In this document: piece after piece, positions 58,305 to 64,000 of the stretch
Layout of the letters: each line of letters opens with the position of its first letter
Position numbering within the stretch: position 1 is the first letter of the stretch
NCBI RefSeq assembly: GCF_002156705.1
Contig: NZ_CP019893.1
Location: 1,612,001 to 1,676,000 of the forward strand
Direction: 5' to 3'
From: Natrarchaeobaculum aegyptiacum
GTDB taxonomy: Archaea; Halobacteriota; Halobacteria; Halobacteriales; Natrialbaceae
Length of the DNA: 64,000 nucleotides
The notes under the pieces: model-generated
What the model was told of the DNA's origin: nothing
The model's database searches: none
What the model saw: the letters and a program-made list of their open reading frames with translations, nothing else
Made by a program: the position numbers and the translations under genes

Positions 58305-59816
58305 TCAGACATACGCGTCCACCTCCTCATCGAGGGTCTCCCGAGCGGCCTCGAGTGCCGCCGCCGTCGCCTCGAGTTCGTCGCGGTCGGCTGCGAGCGC
58401 TTCGCGGGCCGACTCGAGTTGTTCCTCGACGGCGTCGGGTGCCGGCCCACCGAGCGAATCGCGACTCGCGACGCTCGTAGCGGGCTCGAGGATATCCTCG
58501 ACCGCACCGGGGTCGACGTACGCTTCGAGTGGCTCCCCCAGCACGTTCTCGACGGCCGCGTCGATGGCCTCGAGATCCGGCGCGTCCTCGCCGGCCTCGA
58601 GTTCCTCGGCTGCCGTCGCGACGATCTCGTGAGCCGTGCGAAACGGCAGGCCGTTCGTCGCCAGCAGGTCGGCGACGCCGGTCGCCGTCGAGAAGCCCTC
58701 GCCGGCCGCCTCCGCCAGGATCGCCTCGTTCCAGTCGGCGGTGGCGACCGCGCCGGCGGCGACCTCGCTGGCCTCGGTGACGTCGTCGACGCAGTCCCAG
58801 GCGTGGGTGGTCGCCCGTTGCAGGTCGCGATTGTACGCCCGGGGAAGGCCCTTGAGCGTCGTCGTCAGCCCCTGTACCGCACCTGCGGCGTCCCCGGAGA
58901 CCGCCCGAACGAGCTCGAGCGTATCCGGATTCTTCTTCTGAGGCATGATCGACGACGTCGAGGAGTAGTCGTCCGAGAGGTCCACGAACCCGCGGTTCGC
59001 GAAGACGATTACGTCCTCTGCCAGTCCGGAGAGCGTCGTCGCGTGCGTCGACAGCGTCTGGACCGTCTCGAGCAGGAAGTCCCGGCTCGAGGAGGCGTCC
59101 ATCGAGTTCTCGACGACGCTGTCGAACCCCAGCAACTCGGCCGTGCGCTCGCGGTCGATGTCGAACGGCGTGCCCGCGAACGCGGCTCCACCGAGGGGCG
59201 ACTCGTTGATTCGGCCGTAGGCCTCGAGCAGGCGTGCGGTGTCCCGTGCGATCGCGCCCTCGTAGGCCAGCGCCCAGTGGGAAACGGTCGTCGGCTGGGC
59301 GGGCTGGAGGTGGGTGTAGCCGGGCATCACCGTCTGGACGTTCTCGGCGGCGACTGCGAGCAGCGATTCACGCAGGGTGAGGGTGGTCTCGACGGTCTCG
59401 AGGACGTCCTCGCGCAGACGGTAGCGGATACAGGCCGCGACCTCGTCGTTACGCGAGCGAGCCGTGTGCATCTTGCCGCCGTCGGGACCGACGCGCTCGA
59501 TGACGGCCGTCTCGATTGCCTCGTGGACGTCCTCGCCGTCTGGCAGGGCCTCGTGGCCCTCCGTTTCGACGGCCTCGAGGCCCGCCAGGATCTCGCCGGT
59601 GACGTCGTCCTCGATAATGCCCTGTTCGGCCAGCATGACGACGTGTGCGCGATCGACCGCGAGGTCGGCCTCGAAGATCCGAACGTCGGCCGCGAGCGAG
59701 GAGAGGAAGCTCCGGGCGGGGCCGCCGCTGAAGCGGTCCCGGCGGACGACGCCCTCGTCGTCCTCGTTCCCGGCATCGGTGCGTGCCTCGTGGGTACTGG
59801 TACTCTCCTCGGTCAC
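58305..59816 (-). CDS. argH: argininosuccinate lyase
   Basis: A 503-residue lyase (EC 4.3.2.1), last step of arginine synthesis. Characteristic segments are HTARSRNDEVAACIRYRLRE, GYTHLQPAQPTTVSHWALAY, and the signature loop SSSIMPQKKNPDTLELVR with the catalytic serine region, then a helical end. The C-terminus carries an extra helical segment (ALAADRDELEATAAALEAAR). The GTG start at 59816 follows the argG stop by 4 bp, so the two form an operon; the ATG further upstream overlaps argG. Confidence 0.94.
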   Translation of the reverse strand: MTEESTSTHEARTDAGNEDDEGVVRRDRFSGGPARSFLSSLAADVRIFEADLAVDRAHVVMLAEQGIIEDDVTGEILAGLEAVETEGHEALPDGEDVHEAIETAVIERVGPDGGKMHTARSRNDEVAACIRYRLREDVLETVETTLTLRESLLAVAAENVQTVMPGYTHLQPAQPTTVSHWALAYEGAIARDTARLLEAYGRINESPLGGAAFAGTPFDIDRERTAELLGFDSVVENSMDASSSRDFLLETVQTLSTHATTLSGLAEDVIVFANRGFVDLSDDYSSTSSIMPQKKNPDTLELVRAVSGDAAGAVQGLTTTLKGLPRAYNRDLQRATTHAWDCVDDVTEASEVAAGAVATADWNEAILAEAAGEGFSTATGVADLLATNGLPFRTAHEIVATAAEELEAGEDAPDLEAIDAAVENVLGEPLEAYVDPGAVEDILEPATSVASRDSLGGPAPDAVEEQLESAREALAADRDELEATAAALEAARETLDEEVDAYV

Positions 59817-59823
59817 GGTCAGA

Positions 59824-61026
59824 TCACTCCTCGTCGTCGGTGGCCGCGTTCGCTTCGATCGCCTCGTTCGCGAGACGACGCTGGAAGCCGTGGTACTTCG
59901 CGACGCCGGTGGCGTCCTCCTGAGTGATCTTGCCGACCGTCTCGGTGTCGAAGGAGGCGTGCTCGGCCGAGTAGGCCGCGAAGTCGCTCTCGCGTGCGAC
60001 CGCACGGGCCTGCCCGCCTTCGAAGCGGATCGTCACGGTCCCGGTCACGCGCTGCTGGGTCTCGGCGATGAAGCCCTCGAGCGCGCCGACCAGCGGCGCG
60101 TCGACGAGGCCCTCGTAGCCTTTCTTCGACCACTTCTGGTCGATCAGCTGCTTGAATTCACGCTCTTCCTGGGTGAGGACGAGCCCCTCGAGGGCCTCGT
60201 GGGCGTTCAGCAGCGTCGTCGCGGCGGGGTGTTCGTAGTTCTCGCGAACTTTCAGGCCGAGCATGCGGTCTTCCATCGAGTCCGTGCGGCCGACGCCGTA
60301 CGGCCCGGCGACCTCGTTCAGGTGCTGGATCAACTCGACGGGCTCGTACGCGACCCCGTCGACGGCGACGGGGTAGCCCTCCTCGAAGGTAATCTCGATC
60401 TCCTGGCTCTCGCCGGTCGGGGCCTGGGTCCACTCGTAGATCTCCTCGGGCGGAATGTACCCCGGGTCTTCGAGGTCGTCGCCCTCGACCGAGCGGCTCC
60501 AGAGGTTGGTGTCGATCGACCAGTCGCCGCCGCTGCCACCCTCGACGGGTAGATCCTTCTCGGCGGCGTACTCCTGCTCCCACTCGCGGGTCAGGCCCAG
60601 TTCGCGCACGGGGGCGATGACTTCGAGATCGGAGTCGCGCCAGACGGCCTCGAACCGGAGCTGGTCGTTACCCTTCCCGGTGCAGCCGTGGGCGATGCCG
60701 GTACAGCCCTGCTGCTCGGCGACCTCGAGGATCGCTTCGGCGATCACGGGTCGCGCGAGTGCGGTTCCCAGTGGGTAGCCCTGGTAGGTCGCGTTCGCAC
60801 GAACGCTCTCGAGACACAGCTGTGCGAACTCGTCTTTTGCGTCGACGACGTAGTGCTCTAAATCGAGCGCTTCGGCGGTCTCTTCAGCCTCGTCGAACTC
60901 CGAGGCCGGCTGGCCGACGTCGACCGTGACGCCGATGACCTCGTCGTATCCGTACTCTTCTTCGAGCAGCGGGACACAGACAGTCGTGTCCAGGCCGCCC
61001 GAGAACGCAAGTGCCACGCGTGTCAT
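59824..61026 (-). CDS. argG: argininosuccinate synthase
   Basis: A 400-residue ATP pyrophosphatase-type ligase (EC 6.3.4.5) joining citrulline and aspartate. It begins MTRVALAFSGGLDTTVCVPL with the PP-loop SGGLDT, and contains HGCTGKGNDQLRFE, YAAEKDLPVEGGSGG and LNEVAGPYGVGRTDSMEDR. It is the first gene of the whole minus-strand arginine cluster. Upstream AT-rich sequence (CTTAAG at 61056-61061; TTTTAAAT at 61069-61076) provides the promoter. Confidence 0.95.
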   Translation of the reverse strand: MTRVALAFSGGLDTTVCVPLLEEEYGYDEVIGVTVDVGQPASEFDEAEETAEALDLEHYVVDAKDEFAQLCLESVRANATYQGYPLGTALARPVIAEAILEVAEQQGCTGIAHGCTGKGNDQLRFEAVWRDSDLEVIAPVRELGLTREWEQEYAAEKDLPVEGGSGGDWSIDTNLWSRSVEGDDLEDPGYIPPEEIYEWTQAPTGESQEIEITFEEGYPVAVDGVAYEPVELIQHLNEVAGPYGVGRTDSMEDRMLGLKVRENYEHPAATTLLNAHEALEGLVLTQEEREFKQLIDQKWSKKGYEGLVDAPLVGALEGFIAETQQRVTGTVTIRFEGGQARAVARESDFAAYSAEHASFDTETVGKITQEDATGVAKYHGFQRRLANEAIEANAATDDEE

Positions 61027-61389
61027 GTCGTACTCGAGGGAAACGGGAGGACCAACTTAAGCCCGTTGATTTAAAATCCGAAATTTACGGAGAGAGCGTC
61101 TGCTACGCAGAAATTTGGCGTTTCTGGAACGTTGGAACGAACGGGGTCGATGGGTGTGGTATGTGGCGGGCTCAACGGCCCCGCCGCCGTCGCCGCCGTC
61201 GCCGCCGTCGCCGCAGAGAACGAGACCCGTCGGTACCGGGAGCCGCGAACACGGCACCGACGGAGTGGCTCATTGCGGGAGAAATACTGGCCCACGGTAT
61301 TAAACCTGCTGAATCGCCCGGACAGGGGCCACCAGTCGCCTCGAGGTGTTCGAGTCGGCTGCGGGTTCGAGCCGAGACAGCGACTGACG
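61027..61389. other. argG promoter region and intergenic sequence
   Basis: About 360 bp. Close to argG are two TATA-like elements (CTTAAG 61056, TTTTAAAT 61069) and AT-rich symmetric words (AAATCCGAAATTT near 61074-61086; CAGAAATTTGGCGTTTCTG near 61107-61125) that could bind a regulator of arginine genes. Farther away is a (CCGCCGTCG)n tract at 61180-61213. No gene is recognised here. Confidence 0.5.
61180..61213 (+). repeat. 9-nt tandem repeat tract
   Basis: The unit CGCCGCCGT (GC-rich) is repeated between three and four times without interruption. It is a simple-sequence tract, in all frames encoding repeats of Ala-Ala-Val or similar; I see no reason to call it coding. Confidence 0.7.
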
Positions 61390-62619
61390 TCAGGTGTCGT
61401 CGTCTTCCGGCAACGACAGCACGTTCTCCCGGCCGACCCGGAAGACCTCGATCTCGTCGTCCTCGCGCAGGCTCGTGACGACCTGACTCGTCTTGGCCTC
61501 GGTCCAGTCGAGTTGCGTGACCACTTCCTGCTGTTTGATCCGGCCGCCGCGTTGCTCGAGCAGCCGCATCACCCGTTCCTCGTTGCTGAGCAGTTCGGGC
61601 GGCGGACTCGAGGGCTGGGTCCTGGTCGCCATCGTCCCGGCTGTCGACTGTTCGTCGTTAGATCCGGGACGACGTCTGTCTCTGTCCTCTTCGGCGACGC
61701 CGGTCGCACCGGGTGCCGTCGCGTCGTGCGGTGACGGGCCCGCGGCGTCGGTTTTGGCCGCAGGTCCGGACCGCTGGCCGTGACGTCGACTGACCCACCA
61801 CCCGGTCGCCGCGGCCAGCAGGAGGACGGCGACTGCCGCGATCGCGATGGTCCACGTCGGCGGCTGGTCGTCGCCGCTCTCGGCCGGCCCGATGGCCGTC
61901 CCGCCGTTTTCGATCAGGACGACCGACGGCTGGTCGTCAGTGAACTCCGTTTCGTCGCCGTTCCAGAGGACGGAGCCATCCGGTGGGCTGTCCGGCGAGG
62001 GTGAGACGTCGCGGGCCGTGTACTCCTCGGGCCAGGAGAACTGTAACGTCGTGTCGTCGACGAGCGTGAACCCGGCGAGAGCGTCACCAGCCTCGATCAG
62101 TGCCGGTTCGACGTGTGAGAATCCAGTCCACTGGAATGTATAGGTCACGTGACCCATGTCGCGCGGCGCGGGACTCTCCCGGGTGGCAACCGAGACGTTC
62201 GAGAGGCTCATCTCCCGGTTGGTCTCGTTTTGGCCGCCCTCGAGCACCTGATTCCAGTCGGCAGCTTCGGCCTCGGCGTAGGAGCTAGCGTTCTCCTCGA
62301 CGTCGGTCCGGAGTGACTCCCAGTCGTCGGAACTCGCGTTCCCGAAGCGGTAGTCGACGGTGAACGTCGCTGTTCCGTTCTCGTGGAGGAAGACGTCGAC
62401 GTGGACCTCGTCGGCAGCGGCGAGGTCTGACTCGTGGTCGAGTTGCGGGGCTGGCTCTGGTTCGAGCTCGGACTCCGATTGTGGCTGTTCGCCAGTCTGG
62501 AAGGCCACGTCGTCGATCGCTTCTGCCGAAACTGCAGCGACCGGGCTGGCCGCGACGAGATTGCACGCAACGACGACCACGAGCGCCCACCACAGCACCC
62601 GTCGCCCCTTCGAATCCAT
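61390..62619 (-). CDS. membrane-anchored HTH protein, haloarchaeal
   Basis: A 409-residue protein. A signal-type N-terminus (VLWWALVVVVACNLVAASPV) leads to an exported beta-rich domain (about 40-240; EVHVDVFLHENGTATFTVDY, GFSHVEPALIEAGDALAGFT). One membrane helix follows (about 250-272, TIAIAAVAVLLLAAATGWWV), then a cytoplasmic linker and a winged helix near the C-terminus (VMRLLEQRGGRIKQQEVVTQ, LDWTEAKTSQVVTSLREDDE). It would sense something outside and regulate transcription. Family of unknown function with many haloarchaeal relatives. Confidence 0.8.
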   Translation of the reverse strand: MDSKGRRVLWWALVVVVACNLVAASPVAAVSAEAIDDVAFQTGEQPQSESELEPEPAPQLDHESDLAAADEVHVDVFLHENGTATFTVDYRFGNASSDDWESLRTDVEENASSYAEAEAADWNQVLEGGQNETNREMSLSNVSVATRESPAPRDMGHVTYTFQWTGFSHVEPALIEAGDALAGFTLVDDTTLQFSWPEEYTARDVSPSPDSPPDGSVLWNGDETEFTDDQPSVVLIENGGTAIGPAESGDDQPPTWTIAIAAVAVLLLAAATGWWVSRRHGQRSGPAAKTDAAGPSPHDATAPGATGVAEEDRDRRRPGSNDEQSTAGTMATRTQPSSPPPELLSNEERVMRLLEQRGGRIKQQEVVTQLDWTEAKTSQVVTSLREDDEIEVFRVGRENVLSLPEDDDT

Positions 62620-62702
62620 TACCTGCAGTTGTCGGAGCCGACTAAATAGGTTTTTCCGACGACGACGCCACGTTTTTGCTCCCACCGTTCGTACCCCACG
62701 TC

Positions 62703-62888
62703 ATGATCGATCCTCGCGCCGCGCTTTCGGTCGAAACCCTCCTCAAGATCGTCCTCGGGCTGATCGCCGTCTTGCTCGCTCTCCGGATCGTCGAGACGAT
62801 CTTCGGCTGGGTCTTCAGCCTGCTGGTGCCCGGCCTGTTGCTCGTCGTCGCGTTGCTCATCGTCCTCTGGTTTCTCGATCGGCTCTAA
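62703..62888 (+). CDS. 61-residue two-helix membrane protein
   Basis: A small protein starting MIDPRAALSVETLLKIVLGL with two adjoining membrane helices (about residues 12-29 and 33-57, TLLKIVLGLIAVLLALRIVE, then FSLLVPGLLLVVALLIVLWF). It appears in haloarchaea as a conserved unknown. It is divergent from the membrane HTH gene, 83 bp away, and could share a promoter region with it. Start ATG 62703 preferred to one nine codons earlier. Confidence 0.7.
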   Translation: MIDPRAALSVETLLKIVLGLIAVLLALRIVETIFGWVFSLLVPGLLLVVALLIVLWFLDRL

Positions 62889-62968
62889 TGCGCGGCACAC
62901 GTCGACGTCGGCGAACGCCAGACTCATACGACACACCGGTCTAGATCGAGTACGCGAAGTGACCCGCA

Positions 62969-63469
62969 GTGTATAGCGTCAACGTTCCGGTCCCCGGTCG
63001 CGTCCGCACCCTCGCGAACGACCTCTACCCCGAGCTCGTCGGGTTCGACGCCGTCCGCGAGGACCACTCCTGTCTGCTCAAACGCCTCGGCGACGCAGAC
63101 CACGTCCACCAGCTCCAGCACCGCGCCCACCGGGCGCTCGAGGGGGCCCCCGCCGTCGAAGCCCGGATTACTGGTATCGACTACTTCGAGGACCCGCCGC
63201 TGGGTTCTGCCCCCGTCGTCTACCTCGTCGTCGAGAGCCCCGGTCTCGAGACGATCCACCGGAACCTCACCGACCACTTCGACGCTGTCTCCGGTCTCGA
63301 GGGCGGTGACTACGTCCCACACGTCACCCTCGCCCGCGGCGGTGACCTCGAGGCAGCTCGTCGCCTCGCCGACCGCGACGTCGACCCGATCACCTGGACG
63401 GTCTCCGAACTCGAGTTCTGGGACGGCACCTACCGGTTACCGGTGAGCCGGGTGTCGTTGCCGGCCTGA
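62969..63469 (+). CDS. 2H phosphoesterase / 2'-5' RNA ligase-like protein
   Basis: A 166-residue protein with GTG start (62969). The second HxT motif is clear in VPHVTLARGGDL; at the position of the first the sequence is EDHSCLLKRLG, where HSCL replaces HxTL, so one of the two catalytic motifs is modified. Family members cut or join 2'-5' or cyclic phosphates in RNA. The gene end overlaps a 33-bp tandem repeat that also duplicates its stop codon. Confidence 0.7.
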   Translation: MYSVNVPVPGRVRTLANDLYPELVGFDAVREDHSCLLKRLGDADHVHQLQHRAHRALEGAPAVEARITGIDYFEDPPLGSAPVVYLVVESPGLETIHRNLTDHFDAVSGLEGGDYVPHVTLARGGDLEAARRLADRDVDPITWTVSELEFWDGTYRLPVSRVSLPA

Positions 63470-63526
63470 GTGCTGGTGAGCCCGGTGTCGTTGCCGGCCT
63501 GAGTGCTGGTGAGCCCGGTGTCGTTT
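63443..63526 (+). repeat. 33-bp tandem repeat over the stop codon of the 2H gene
   Basis: Two full 33-bp units (63443-63475, 63476-63508) and a partial third begin GTGAGCCCGGTGTCGTTGCC, each with a TGA stop in the same reading frame (first copy has one C-to-G change). Eleven codons long, so frame is kept across copies. The first unit is the end of the 2H gene. Confidence 0.85.
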
Positions 63527-63561
63527 CCAACCCGACTACGGACGAGTCGAACCCGTCAACC

Positions 63562-63568
63562 ATAAATA
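63562..63568 (+). promoter_or_regulatory. TATA box of the tRNA-Gln gene
   Basis: ATAAATA lies 29-35 nt before the tRNA 5' end at 63597. Confidence 0.65.
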
Positions 63569-63596
63569 GGTGCCCGCCGCTACAATGACTTGCAGC

Positions 63597-63669
63597 AGTC
63601 CCATGGGGTAGCGGCCAATCCTGAAGCCTTCTGGGGGCTTCGACCCAGGTTCGAATCCTGGTGGGACTA
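63597..63669 (+). tRNA. tRNA-Gln (CUG anticodon)
   Basis: A 73-nt tRNA. Acceptor stem AGTCCCA pairs with TGGGACT (63662-63668), with discriminator A; the T-arm is CCAGG-TTCGAAT-CCTGG; the anticodon stem AAGCC/GGCTT holds the loop TTCTGGG, anticodon CTG, reading CAG codons. The D-arm has TAGCGG. No intron is seen and CCA is not encoded. Preceded by a TATA box. An ORB-like element and a flavin oxidoreductase gene lie beyond it. Confidence 0.95.
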
Positions 63670-63713
63670 CTTCTTCACTTCATTTCGAGCCTAACCAGCC
63701 CACCGTCTCCGGG

Positions 63714-63737
63714 TTTCCACTCGAAACGAAGGGGTCT
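63714..63737 (+). repeat. ORB-like element after tRNA-Gln
   Basis: TTTCCACTCGAAACGAAGGG followed by GTCT. Nearly perfect match to the origin box, 34.5 kb from the origin. It lies between tRNA-Gln and the end of the convergent oxidoreductase gene. Confidence 0.75.
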
Positions 63738-63770
63738 ACCGTTCCGTTCTCGAGCGCTCGATACCACGGC

Positions 63771-64000
63771 TCAGCCGTCCCGTTCGTACGCACCCGCCCG
63801 CTCGAGGTCGCCGCGTTTCGACAGGACGCTCGGCGTTCGACAGATCCCCGGCGCGCCGGTTACCTGTGGCACGGTGCAATTGTTGCAGTTCTCACAGAGG
63901 ACTCGTGCGTCCGGGGGTGACTCGAGCAGGCGCGCGGCGAGTCGCGGTTCGGCGTAGAACGGTCGGGCCATTCCGATGGCGTCGGCCGCCGGTTTCGGCG
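63771..64000 (-). CDS. NADH:flavin oxidoreductase (OYE family), partial
   Basis: Only the C-terminal 75 or so codons are in the window; the gene enters from the right edge. The visible part reads DAIGMARPFYAEPRLAARLL and CENCNNC, fitting the end of an Old-Yellow-Enzyme/2,4-dienoyl-CoA reductase-like flavin oxidoreductase, in which the PFYA-type region closes the barrel. The CENCNNC cysteines could hold a metal or Fe-S cluster. Substrate unknown. Confidence 0.75.
   Translation of the reverse strand, partial: PKPAADAIGMARPFYAEPRLAARLLESPPDARVLCENCNNCTVPQVTGAPGICRTPSVLSKRGDLERAGAYERDG

Noticed and set aside
57873-59927. 684-codon plus-strand ORF across lysW and argH
   Set aside because: Antisense to argH and to lysW, both clearly recognisable on the minus strand.
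61029-61050. ORB-like sequence before argG (CTCGAGGGAAACGGGAGG)
   Set aside because: The G-string is interrupted and the TCCA half is missing; too weak.
61180-61213. GCC/GTC-repeat as a coding or CRISPR-like repeat
   Set aside because: A simple 9-nt tract with no spacers and no supported reading frame.

Overview
The window is a piece of the main chromosome of a haloarchaeon. The evidence is high G+C coding DNA, strongly acidic proteins, archaeal-only replication proteins (PolD small subunit DP1, Orc1/Cdc6, PriL, RfcS), HalOD1 output domains, the ubiquitin-like modifier SAMP2, LysW-carrier arginine synthesis, and TATA boxes about 25-33 nt before start codons with little leader. The genus cannot be fixed from sequence alone; a Natrialbales-like organism is only a guess.

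Layout. 1-9150: a Bat-type regulator end, HalOD1 protein, alpha/beta hydrolase, PriL, PurO, a MEDS-domain histidine kinase, a metallophosphoesterase, CysE and an HtpX-like protease. 9150-23300: a phosphohexomutase, a GIY-YIG protein, zinc-finger proteins, LarB, a DUF1931 histone-fold protein, type 2 IPP isomerase, RpiA, membrane proteins, a thiamine-type binding protein and aspartate kinase. 23500-31900: the replication origin region, in the order DP1, signal peptidase, orc1, a 1.6 kb gene-free origin, then oapA-oapB-oapC. Both flanking units are transcribed away from the origin. 32000-46230: small conserved genes, an XPD/DinG-like helicase, SAMP2 with an acetyltransferase, RfcS, a degenerate histidine kinase and AlaRS. 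46280-51720: two degenerate enzyme homologues (hydrolase, acyl-adenylate ligase), a glutamine amidotransferase and threonine synthase. 51890-61030: the complete arginine cluster on the minus strand, argG-argH then lysW-argX-argC-argB-argD-argE-argF. 61390-64000: a membrane HTH protein, a 2H phosphoesterase, tRNA-Gln(CUG) and a partial flavin oxidoreductase.

Most interesting signal: a DNA motif of about 24 bp matching haloarchaeal origin recognition boxes (core TCCASTSGAAACGAAGGGGT). It lies in the origin as an inverted pair around an AT-rich stretch, and recurs at ten or more other places from 13.5 kb to 63.7 kb. Some copies lie inside genes: two in inverted orientation in the DP1 linker, one in the Orc1 linker and one at the end of an acetyltransferase gene, where the motif encodes the same short peptide (E-T-G/E-G). 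This could be an Orc1-binding network around the origin, or a motif that is dispersed genome-wide. Other points of note are a histidine kinase that has lost all its catalytic residues, an adjacent pair of probably dead enzymes, and two 25-29 residue membrane peptides with good promoters. No rRNA, CRISPR array or transposase gene was seen.
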